Assembly (NCBI GenBank): GCA_030435675.1
Contig: CM059625.1
Span: 4,898,001 to 4,962,000 of the forward strand
DNA: 64,000 nt
From: Steinernema hermaphroditum
Taxonomy: Eukaryota > Nematoda > Chromadorea > Rhabditida > Steinernematidae
Direction of reading: 5' to 3'
A program made the position numbers and the translations under genes. Every line of letters starts with the position of its first letter. The first letter of the stretch is position 1. The notes beneath the pieces are model-generated. The model searched no databases. It saw nothing but the letters and a program-made list of their open reading frames with translations, and was not told the DNA's origin. Below are positions 37,901 to 49,049 of the stretch, piece after piece.

Positions 37901-38709
37901 TATGCATTCTAGTCGCGAAAATCTTTATCCAAGGTGCCTTCAATATCCTTTACATTTTCACCTCCGAAATGTATCCTACCGTTATTCGGAACACCGCCGT
38001 CGGCTTTAATTCTATGGTAATAATTTATTCATGTGCGTCCTTGTGACGTAAGCGATTTTTCTAGATGGCTCGAATCGGATCAGGCATTTCCTCGTACGTT
38101 GCCATTCTGTCCGATGTGACAGCACCGATCGTGCCGATGATCATTTTCGGCATCTGCTCCCTAGCATCCGGCTTGCTCGTTGTGCTACTTCCAGAAACCA
38201 AAGACCAACCCCTGCCGGACACACTTCAGGTTGCGCTCTTCGCGTCAATTAACATAATCTTAAAGTGCATTTTTAGGACGCCGTCACTTTCCTAAAGGAC
38301 AAGCAGTATCGGTGTTTCGGCGTGAATGGGGGCAGTATGTCCGTGACGAACCTCGAGGACGAGGAAAAGGACAGAACTGTTACAGCAGAGCCTCCTGCCG
38401 ACGATGACGACGACGAGGACATCGACGAGCGCGACGAGACGTACGACACAATTCGTTCGATGCCATCCCCAACGGCGATCCAGGAAAGACGCATTAGGCA
38501 TACCGCCGGCTCAGGGGGTCGCAAAGTGTCATCGGAATACTTGCGTCAGGTATCCGTTTCCGAACGACTTAACATCGCTATGAGGTCAATGGTATTTTTA
38601 GCTTAGCAAAAACGACTCGTTCTCGAGTAAGACATCGTCTATTCTCCAGGATATAGCGGACCTTCAGTGTCCAGACAAACTTCCAGAACCTTTTGATGAC
38701 GATAAGTGA
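34951..38709 (+). CDS. SLC22-family organic ion transporter with long cytosolic tails
   Basis: Thirteen exons, all in phase: 34951..35025, 35086..35405, 35739..35860, 35911..36176, 36223..36485, 36533..36812, 36863..37205, 37250..37382, 37744..37840, 37891..38016, 38065..38229, 38277..38591 and 38650..38709; the product is 854 residues. The start is fixed by an in-frame TGA three codons upstream. SLC22 features: a large glycosylatable loop after helix 1 (NYTD, NSTL, NTTI), [14 protein letters not shown] after helix 2, [12 protein letters not shown] after helix 6, and [16 protein letters not shown] after helix 12. These carriers move organic cations, anions or carnitine across the plasma membrane. 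Unusually, about 170 residues precede helix 1 (Q- and acid-rich) and about 125 follow the last helix (acidic run [16 protein letters not shown]), where typical members have about 20 and 40. Confidence 0.93.
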
Positions 38710-40114
38710 AACTACGGGATCCTACTGCTGACTTTTACTGCATAACTTCCTTAAAAAGAGCTTAATTTCTTCACTAGGCTTTTGTACCTCTCCAACCTCT
38801 TTACCATTTGGCGTTTAAATTCATAGTACTCATCTTTCATGCAATCTCAGTTCAAATATTCTTTCTGATCTTTCCGCTGTGCATAGTCCGTCTTCTTTTT
38901 GAAAAGCCACTCTCGACGCCCTCACCGCTTTCAATATACTCAGGGAGTCGACACTTCTCGCCAATGTGATACAAATCCTCGAAAGACATGCCTCATTTGA
39001 TTGTCAACAGATCCACGCTAAGGTGCCTAGTAGAAGTGTCTCGGAACGGCGGTTTGAGCGTCATCGTAGCTGTCTTCTATCCTCTCGCGTTCTCTTCCCC
39101 TTATACATACATACACATATACATCGGTTAGGTAGTTCGTACGCTTCGGGTCGCCTTCTTTCATGCTTCCTTCTCACTCGATTTCTCAACTTCTCTTTGT
39201 CTAGTACATGCATCCGCATTTAATCGTTGCCTTTCGATACGCTAAGCATACAATTTGTGCTATACAATAGAATGCCATATCAGTCGTTCGACCACTCTCT
39301 TAGAAAATACTCATCTTCATTCAAAGACTCACTTTTGTGCATTTGCACTCACCAAACATAATATATATGTACTTGTTGTTCGCTATACCGTTTAGTTGTT
39401 AATGTGCTATTTTCGATCTTCTATTGTCATTGTCTAGAAGTGTGAACTCTTTATCTGCGTTTTGACATGCGCTCGTGATTCTCAATATTAAATGAAAGTT
39501 TTATTCGCAGTAGCGAAGTGCCGATGAGCCGGACGAGTCGTTTGAAGCGACTACGATACTTATCCCTGTGTGTATGTTCGTTTCTTTCTTGTTTGTTTGT
39601 TGCAGCATGACATGCTGTGACGCCCCCTTAAGGTGCCATTGGATGATAGCGGCGGATATGTGTCAGCCAGCGGCGATCTGCCGTTAATCACTAAGCTGCG
39701 CACGCGCACCAATTGACGCACGCGCCGTTTCGGCTGGCCAAAAAAAGATATAAATGCCTTGTAGACTCATACCTAAGATACCGAAAGCGTCAGTGTTAAG
39801 CGGGAGAGTGTCACGTAAGCCGCACGAGGCGAACGGCGACCTCACGCATTGTCGAGGGGTGCCAACGTCGCGGCTTGCGATAGCGCCGACGACGCACTCT
39901 TCCTCTCTCTCTCGCTCGCTCGCCTATCTGCACACGCAATCAATAGCCGTTGTGCGACTGCGATGTTCATACGTTCGCTTGAGGCTGCCCTGTCCTAGTC
40001 CATTTCCCTAAACGTGTATCAGCCAAAAACCACGCGTCCTCAATATGATCTACGTGTCCTGATAGTCCCCATCTTGTCGGCTTCAGATTGTCGACATTTG
40101 TCGACCCACCGAGT
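38710..40114. other. intergenic and probable promoter/5' UTR of the large repeat protein
   Basis: T-rich 3' flank of SLC22, then a GC-rich stretch from about 39600. A splice acceptor (CGGCTTCAG at 40078-40086) just upstream of the assigned ATG suggests an untranslated or alternative first exon here. Confidence 0.4.
39749..39755 (+). promoter_or_regulatory. possible TATA box
   Basis: TATAAAT about 360 bp before the assigned ATG of the large repeat protein, just after a GC-rich stretch. Position and context only. Confidence 0.3.
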
Positions 40115-43100
40115 ATGTCCGTTCCGTACCCGCCGTCGATAGAACAGCGACTCAACGGGCCCATCGTCACATCACCTGATCAGGAGAGAAACACCAGCAG
40201 GTCGGTTCGATTTAAAAAAAAGCGTTTCGTATGTGCAACTATATGTGATGTGCGACGAAATGTTTCTTTCCGCAGTCGCTCGCCGACGATGACCTTTGTT
40301 TCTTGCAGCAGCAGCAACCAGATGCGCGCGCATCATCAACATCCTCAAGAATACCCATACCAGAGGGCTAGTCAGCCCCACACAACGACGCCTCACCGCG
40401 AGCATCAGATTAACCTGAACCGGCAACAAGACCAGAATCACAGCTACAAGTTCCACCGAGAGAGAAATGTGATGCCGGCCGCGCACCTCCAGCCGACCGT
40501 TGCACAATATCAACAGCAACAGACCTATCCGATAGCGGATACGTCATCGGCTGTACACGGTGTCCAAACTTGGGGCATGGAGCAGTACCAGCAGGCACAA
40601 CCACAGCAGTCACAACCGACCCAGCAACAACAGCAGCTCCACCAACGGTCGTCGTCCCAAGTCAGGCACACCTACGATACGCAGCAATACCCTGGCCAAG
40701 CCACTGGAGGCGTCTACAGTAACACGCAGACTGCGGCCACCTCCTACACTGCCCCTGTTCAAAGCGACTATGGCTACGCATCCTATAGCGGTCAAGAAGG
40801 ACAAAATCTCCATTCCAACTACAACAACACCGATTCCTACAACCAAAACTTCGCGAACATACCCGATTCTCAGCAGATGTACCAACAACAGAGTCGACTT
40901 CAAGTGCCGCAGACTAGTCATCAGACAACGTCGCCGAACGCTTATCAGCAGCCGTATGTGGAAGCAACAAATTCAATGAACTCGACAGCTGTTCCAACTG
41001 GGGTACGGTACATCTTAAGTAACACATTTTCATTTATTTGTTTTTAGTTTATCCCTCAACAGAACCCCGGAATGAACTTTGGAGATCAAGTGCAAACCCA
41101 GCAGCACTGTGCTTTTCCAGTCGCATCATCGCAGAACTCTTCAACTCGGCAGGCTTACCCCGAAATGCAGTATTCGTACAGCACCTCTCAAGCCTCGCAG
41201 ATCCCACAGCAGCAACTTCCACGGCAACGTACTCAACAACTCCAGAACTATGGTCAAGCAAGATACACGAACGATGGCAGCGTCATCCAGACAGCAGTTC
41301 CACAGAACTACGTTCAGCCGAATGTAAGTGTACCCGCCGTTCAAGCTCCCAAAGCGAGAACGATGGTCCGCTCGAAGTCATGTGGTCGACCAAGAATGGA
41401 GACACAGAACATCGCTGTCCAACAGCAGTACCTACAGTATCCCGTAACCACAGTACAGGGTCAGCAACTTCAACAGCAACAACAACAACGGCCAGTCCAT
41501 CACCAGAGCAGTGAACAGCTTAACCCGCGGTTCATCGTCCACCGAGCACCTCATTTGGAGCAGCAGCCACGTAAAACCATTCGTCCTCGACCGTTTCCGG
41601 CAAATGGAGATAACACCGTAGTCACATTCGACCAGATGCAGCCGTCGACGGCAAATTTTGACCAGCAGCGCCAGCAACAACTCATGGTGCAACGACAAGC
41701 TCATCTCACTTCCCCGCAGCAGCAGTTCATGATGCAGCAGAACCAGGTGCAGGTTGCAAAAGTAACTACTGTTGAACAGGTTTACGTAGCACCACCCAGC
41801 TACGAATACCCTGCAGGCTACGTGCAGCAGAACGGCGGCCAAAACTACGGTCAGCAAATGTCTACTGACTCTCATCATCAAATATCGCCCCATCAGTGTC
41901 CAACGGATGCTACGCAAAACCCGCACTGCTCCAACGAGCAATACACAGCATATCAAGAACCTTCACCCCTAAAAACTAAGAAGGGTGAGCTGGCGGAAGC
42001 TGAAGAGCAGCTGAGGATAAGCATAGCGCAAGTTCGGCAAAAAGATGAAGAAGAGACCATGGTCAGAGAAGAGATGCTTCGGAAGCATCAGGAAGAAATG
42101 GAACGGCGCAGAAGAGAGCGAGAGGAAATGGAGAGGAGGCTCATGGAGCAAGAGGAACTGCGACGGCGACGACTGGAAGAAGAGGAAAGAAGGCGTATAG
42201 CGGCCGAGGAAGAGCTACGAAGGCGTCGAGAGGAAGAGGAGCTACGAAGAATGAGGGAGATGGAAGAAGCAGAGCGGCGATGCCGAGAAGAGGAAGAACT
42301 CCGTAGACAGGCTGAAGCCGACGAGCTTCGAAGAATAGCGCTCGAAGAGGAGGAATTCTGCCGCAGAAAGGCTGCAGAAGAGGAGGCTCAGAGAAGGCAG
42401 GCTGAAGAAGAGCAGCGGCGAAAGAGGCAGGCTGAAGAAGAAGAGCGACGCAGAAGACAAATCGAAGAAGCGGAAGCTCGCCGAAGACAGATGGAAGAGG
42501 AGGCGCGTCGACGACAAGCTGAAGAAGCGCAGGCTCGTCGTCGACAGGCTGAAGAAGCGGAGGCTCGTAGACGACAGGCTGAAGAAGCGGAGGCTCGTAG
42601 ACGACAGGCTGAAGAAGCGGAGGCTTGGCGAAGACAAGCCGAAGAAGCGGAGGCTCGTAAACGACAGGCTGAAGAAGCGGAGGCTCGTAGACGACAGGCT
42701 GAAGAAGCGGAGGCTCGGCGAAGACAAGCCGAAGAAGCGGAGGCTCGTAGACGACGGACTGAAGAAGCGGAGGCTCGTCGAAGACAAGCTGAAGAAGAGG
42801 CCCGTAAAAGGAAAGCCGAAGAAGAAGCTCGTCGACGAAAGGCTGAAGAAGAAGCTCGGCGAAGAAAAGCCGAAGAAGCTCGTCGGAGACAGAAGGAACA
42901 AGAAGAAGAATTGCTTCGGAAGCGGAAGGCAAAAGAAGAAGAGCTGCGCAGGCAAAAGGCCAAGGAGGAAGAAGACCGCCGGAAGAAAGCCGAAGAGCTC
43001 CGCAAAGAAAAAGAGCTCGAGGAGAAGAGATTGAAGAAGGAGCAGGAAGAAGAAAACCGGAAAAGAAAAGCGAAGGAAGAGGAGGAAAGTAAGAAAAAGC

Positions 43101-46100
43101 AGGATCAAGAAGAGAAGGAGCGTCGCAAAAGGAAGAAGCTCGAAGCTCAAAAGAAACTGAAGCGCGAAGAAGGGCCACCAGCGAAGAAGCCGAAAAAGCT
43201 TAGTGCCATCGATGAGCTCTTTGTTGATCCGGACCCTCAGCCAAAGAAGCTAAAGAAATCTGCAGCTGACCAGTCGCTCATTGCGAAGGAGATGCTGAAG
43301 GAGAAGGAACGCCGACAAGAACGTGAAAAGAAGTTCGACGAAGTCAAGTCGAAGCACCAGAAAATGCAACAGGAAGCGATTAAGAAGCCGGTCGCTGAAG
43401 TAAAGACGCACGAAAAACGCAAGAAGGAGGAGAAGGCGAATAGAAGGCTGGCTGAGGAAAAAATGTTGCTGAAGGAACGAAGGCGTGCCGAAGCTGATGC
43501 GTCCAAGAAGTCTGACATTTCTCCCAAAACGAAGTTGTCAAAAATGAGGTCAATGGAATCCTCATCAAAATCGAGACCAGTTGAACCCGTCGCAAAACAG
43601 AAGAGCTCCGTGCCTTCGGTTCCGAAGGTTGCACTTATCGACATGTTCAACCCTCCGAAACCGACGTCCAAGCCGTTTGAGAACAGAGCTATGTCTTTAA
43701 CTTCTCCCGTTCCTGTCAGTGCCGTACCAGTTGTGAAGAAAAAGGTGAAGACCGTCGAAGTAAAGCAGAAGAAAGCCGAAATAATCAGGCAGGAGGAGGT
43801 TCGCGAGCGAGAACGGGAGCGAGAGCGCGAGCGGGAGCGCGCACTGAAGAGGAAGCACAAAGAGAAGGTGTCCAGAAGCGAGAAAGAGCCATCGCCTGTG
43901 GTTCCGAAGAAGAAGCTACGTTCGACAAGACGCACCGAACCGGAGAAGGTGGTAAAGAAGCCGCTGCCGGAAGAGAAGAAGCCCCAGCAGCCACCACCAC
44001 AGCCGCCGCCATCATTTGTTAGCAGCAACAGTGACCTCTACCAACTTGGCTCCCCTGACTCCAGCCCACGGCGAGAAATCGAACCTGTCGTCAAGATCAC
44101 TCCCAAGAAGACCGAGACTGTTCCTAAGAAATCGGAGAAGCGGGCATCGTCGAACAAGCCGCCGAAGCCAGTGGAGAATACTGCTAACAAAGACGACGAC
44201 GAAGTGGTCATTGTCGCCGAAATTGAGGCCGAGGTTGACCTAGAGAAGCTGGACATTCCGGTGGCATCTCCAGAGATCGACGTCGTAGCCGATGTGATCA
44301 ATTCAACTGTATGGGCGACCGACTTCCCTGACCAGCTGGACGCCGACAATGCACTCACGCCGGCCTACGTCCAGCCAGACTACTTCCTCAGCTATGAGCA
44401 ACAGGCCGACGAAGAGCGCCTGCGCATGGGAATTCTCCTGTGCCCTTTCTTGTGCATCGAAGGCCTGCTGAGCTGGAAGAATCACGAAGTTGTTCGAGAC
44501 GTTTTCGAGAAGCTCGAATCCATGCTCACCGAAAAGCTAAAGGCGAACTCCTTCTTCAATTGCCTAACATTGATCTCTTTGATCAATGTCATGAAGCTCA
44601 GCCATGGAATGATGATAAAAGTCATCTACCACACTGAAGAGAGCTCGAACAACAAGGACGACGTCAGCGAAGTCAAAAAGGACCAGCTCATCATTCAGAG
44701 TCGACTTCACCAAGTCCTCCGAGGTCTTTACAACAGGTACCTCCGCAAGTCTCTGGAGAAGAAGTGCACGTCAGAGGAACAGGCAGCCATCGAACCTGTT
44801 GCGAATGCGACTGAGGAGAAGACTACAGAAGAGGAGATCAGAGCGGAAAGCCCTGAGATCATCATACTGGAGCCTGAAGATCCCAGCGAAGCGAAGTTCA
44901 AACGACTCGAGCATATTATGAAGAACTATGAGTCCATGGTACTCTCAGGAATCTCTCCGCCGATGGACAGTGTGGAACAGAAACAGATGGAGGCAGACCT
45001 CAAGAGCATCATCGACGAATTGTTGAAGCTTCCTGAGACCTTCAGCAACAAGAGCCAAGACTGCGAGGACCTGGACCACCTCGAAGCTCGTGTGGTTCCC
45101 TTCGATCCGTCGATCGCATACGACGACGTCTTCCGCAAGATCGAGCTGAGCCCTGAGTGTGACTTCTTCAAGTTCTTCCAGCCGATAAACCCGCAGCCGA
45201 TAGAGTTCCTTTCGAAGGAAGTGAAAGAGCTGCTGGAGAAGTGTAGCATGTTTGAATCGGTCGAGTTCCGAATCAGTGAAGCGTACATCTTTTCAACGAA
45301 GCACTGCCCGGAGCCTCCGGAGACAATTGGACCTTTGCCGCCGGAAGTTGAGCTTATCAAGTCCTTCAGCTTGGAATATCAGGAGAAGAAGGCCTTCCGC
45401 ACCCCGTCGCCACCTGAGATGTCTCAACCGAACTCGGCGTGCTCGTTGAATTCCGTCGCCTCCGTCCAGTCCAGCACCAACTCGCTACCGTCTCCTCAGA
45501 CTCCTGCCAAGCAGGCCGCCCCTGTGGAAATGGTCTCCTTGGCGCCCTCTCCCGATGCTCTTGGCCCAGTGGTCGTTGGTTCTTTGATCAACACTGTTTC
45601 GGTCGCTGAGCCTGCGGTAGAAACTCTGGTAGAGAACGAAATTACTGCAGAAGGCCTCATCTTCGAACCAGTCAGTCCAGATACACCAGAAGCCGAACCT
45701 GACACCTTTTCATCCCCGCCAGAAAAGGAAGCCTCTTCCACTACGGATAATACCATCATCCGTCCACCTGCAGCTGTCATCGAGTCTCCCGCATCTCCGG
45801 ATAGTTCGGCAAATCCATCGCCTGTAACAGTCCGCCGTCCTTTCGGGAAGCAAATCCCTCTGACTGCCGTCGTTGCCGAATGTTCTGCATCACTGAAATG
45901 TACGGTTCCTGTCATCCGACCCCAAGGAAAGACAATCCCTCTTTCGGCTGCAGCCGCCGAGTCTCCAGAATCTCCAGACTGTTCAGCGAACCCTTCGCCA
46001 GTCCCTGTACGACGTCCTATGGGAAAGCGAATTCCATTTACTTCGGTCGTCGCCGAGTCTGCAAAATCTCCAGACTGTCCGATTCCTGTCCGTCGTCCTA

Positions 46101-47623
46101 TGGGAAAGAGAATCCCCCTCTCTATGGCCGTCGCCGAATCGCCTGAATCACCAGATTGCTCAGCGAATCCATCTCCAGTTCCCGTCCGGCGTCCTATTGG
46201 AAAGAGAATCCCACTCGAGTATATACCCGACGACGACGATGAAGGCAATGACGATCGCGAAGTGGTCGACTCGCCCGCTGCTGAAGTCAAGTCTACTCTT
46301 CTCTCTGCTCCAGTTGTTCACTCTACTGTGAGTGCTTCCACCCCGTTCACATCTCCAGCTCAAAAGTATCCTGTACGCCGCCATGCTGGCAAGCAAATTC
46401 CTCCCGACTTTGTTGCTCGCCATGCCCCTCAGTCTAAAATATTCGAGTCTTCCGATTCCGAAAATGACTCAGATGTAGAGCTCGATTCCGTGAAGGGTCG
46501 CACTTCGAACGCACCCCGTTCCGATAGTGAGCCTCGAAGATCTGCTCCTGAGCCAGCTAAAGCCGTTACCCCAGTTGTTTCCTCGAATTTCTCTCCACCT
46601 ACGCCTGGTTCGAAATTTCCTCTCAAATTGATAATCAAAAAGAGCATTCTCACTGGCAGTTCGCCTTCCAAAACCCCCACTTCTGTACGTACTCCCGTTT
46701 CTCAATCATCCCTTTCTTCTCAGTCAACCCGATCTCCACGAAAATCCCCTTCAGTCTCCAGGTCCCTTGTCTCACCACGAGATTCGAAATATGCACATAG
46801 TCCCTCCGATAATACATGTAAACCTACCGCCACTCCTAAGAAGTCTGCACATCTTTCTGTTCCCACTGTACAAATACCGTCTGCCCGTGTCTCCTCTTCT
46901 CCCCAAACCGATCCCCTTCCTTCCAAGCCACTATGTATCCCTGTCCCCCCTCCACCGAAGAAGCCAGCACCGCTGCCAGAAGAAGCCACCGGACGCACAG
47001 TCTCGCTTGAAAAGGCCACAACGTCCAAGGGTATCGAATTCACGTTTCCCATCTCGGTGCACCAGAAAGTGTCCGCGACGTTCTCCGTCGACGAAGCAGG
47101 AGTAAATGTCAACGTGATCAAACCCGAAGACGAAGACTACGACGACGTTATCATCCCGATCGTCAAGCAACACTGCAAGGTCTCCTTAACTGTACAATTG
47201 CCGAAAAAGAGCAAGAAAAAGAAGGCACCAAAAATATTCAGCTGGTCAGACTGGCAGCAGTGCTGCTCCAAATATACCCCACCTCCTCCACCGCCGCCCA
47301 AATTCTTCTGGTATCAGCAAATTCGAGTGCCCACCGGCTTTCCGACTCCGAAACATCACCATTGCTGCAAGCATCAGAAGAAAGAGTTCGAGATTATGAC
47401 GAAGAAAAACAAGAAGAAAGAGAAGAAGCGGCGACAGGCGGAGTACCGAGAGATTCGGAGACCGAAGACAATGGCCGAAATCCTGCAACAGGTGTCCATC
47501 TCTGTCTACGACCGTTGCTTCAGGGACAGTGATCTGCCCATCACTCCCCCGCCTAGTGTCGACTCCCTTCCTCCACTCGCACCCCCTCCAAATTTCGACG
47601 ATCTCCAACTTCCCAATCCATAA
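40115..47623 (+). CDS. giant Q-rich / coiled-coil / Ser-Pro-rich protein, function unknown
   Basis: Three exons in phase: 40115..40200, 40276..41002 and 41048..47623; the last alone is 6.6 kb. The product is 2,462 residues. Order: Gln/Ser/Tyr-rich N-terminus (about 1-580); a highly charged R/E coiled coil (about 582-990) containing a tandem 10-residue repeat RRQAEEAEAR; a basic Lys/Glu-rich stretch with short AIDELFVDP and VALIDMFNPP motifs; a more globular, probably folded part (about 1350-1720, e.g. CPFLCIEGLLSWKNHEVVRD); a Ser/Pro-rich region with about six copies of VRRPxGKxIPL (about 1860-2060); and a C-terminus with polyproline, a Cys/His cluster (HHHCCKHQKKE) and KNKKKEKKRRQ. Basic clusters suggest a nuclear or RNA-associated scaffold, but that is inference. 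I do not recognise the family. An upstream exon is possible, because a splice acceptor precedes the ATG. Confidence 0.85.
42500..42795 (+). repeat. 30-bp coding tandem repeat in the coiled coil
   Basis: About ten tandem copies of GCTGAAGAAGCGGAGGCTCG plus TAGACGACAG-type sequence, encoding RRQAEEAEAR. The period of 10 residues differs from a heptad, so the helix would be irregular. Repeat number may vary between individuals. Confidence 0.85.
45820..46405 (+). repeat. coding repeat with VRRPxGKxIPL motif
   Basis: Six copies at irregular spacing, most preceded by a SPESPDCSANPSPVP-like linker and followed by a VVAES-like linker. Later copies are nearly identical at the protein level (VRRPMGKRIPF, VRRPMGKRIPL, VRRPIGKRIPL) while the outer ones are diverged (VIRPQGKTIPL, VRRHAGKQIPP). 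Confidence 0.85.
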
Positions 47624-49049
47624 TATAGTGTACATCTCTCAAGAATCGCCTTAGTTTCCTTCTTTCAAGGTAAAGTACCATTTGATATACTGAATATAAT
47701 ACAGTAAAGCTTCTAGCCTTCATCTTCTAGAAACTCTCAGTGTCACCTTATTTCCCGTATTCACTTAGAAAGCTTTGCTACTTACGTCCTTCAGGTGAGC
47801 ATCCTTCTCCTAACACAGTTAATCAACAATATCGCTTAGGTCAAACTTCAATCTATTCATATGCAATGCAGGGTTTCACCGTCACTTTCTCTCCAAATCA
47901 ACGTAAGTTCCTCATACGACCATCTACAATACAGCTAAGAATGTGTCCCTTTTAGTAATGCTTACATCTCCCGTCAGTTATGCATAATATGTCTGTACAA
48001 ACATGTCGCCGTTAGGGCGCAATCACTGGTATTTCCCATATGGTAAGGCTTGCTTAGCAAAGAAAGTTTGTAATCCTTCTCCTCTTCAGCAATTTCATAC
48101 AGCGTTCTATTCCCACCCGTGTACATTTCCATAGAATACAAGCCGTTTCCTAACTTGCAAGGTAAATCTCCATGTCACGATCATGACTAAGAGCGCGATT
48201 ATTTCAGACCCGTAAACGGACACTTGCAGTCATCCCCTTCTTGTATGTTTTGGGTATTTTCTTTACGTGTATTCAATGTCCTGTCGCACACTTGCAATTA
48301 TGTGTCGCTGATCCTGGATCAGTTCTTTCCCAGCCTTCTTTTGTATATACATGATCAATCACAAGAGATTCACAGCTCTTACACAACTCATGCTAGATCT
48401 GGTTCACATTTCTCTCTGGTGCCATAATGAAATTCAGTATCCATCTATGTCAGTATCATCGCCTCCATCACTACTTATGTCTGTAAATTGTACCCGAAAT
48501 GATGTCAAATGTCTACATAATATGTCACTATCATGCTTTACCTTTCTCTATAATGAACTATACTATCAAGGATGTGTTTCACACAGAGGGAAGTTGCAAA
48601 ACGCGGAAGTATTTCGTCCAAAGAACACTGCACACATTAAGGGAGCATTCCTAGAAAAGCGGAGACCAGGCGAAGCGCTTTAATTGAGTTCGTTATTCGA
48701 GTGGCTTCGTCTGCTGATCTCAGACTGACCCCCCAGTGGGAGAGTAATGCGAACGAATAGATTACTGAAATGCTGGAGTTATGCAGGGACGGATAAATTT
48801 ACTTTTCCGTTAAAGCCCATATATTAGACTACCGGTCTTTAGAAGATTTCATGACAGATCCATTAAAAATGGTTGCGTGCAACTCACTGATCATCTCTGT
48901 TCATATACATAACATAATATTTATTAGGAACAAATCTTAACACTTCATCAAACAGTCAACATCAAACAGCCGTTTTTGCTCAAATTCGCCTCCTTTGTTG
49001 AGCCTTCAGATGCTGGCAAGAACTGTCTTCCACCTTCCAGCATCTCCGT
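47624..49049. other. intergenic between convergent genes
   Basis: Downstream of both the large repeat protein and the DOMON-b561 gene; AT-rich, no exon recognised. Confidence 0.5.

Noticed and set aside
42141..43178. Long minus-strand leucine/proline-rich frames
   Set aside because: Antisense shadows of the R/E-rich coiled coil; no splice or start context.
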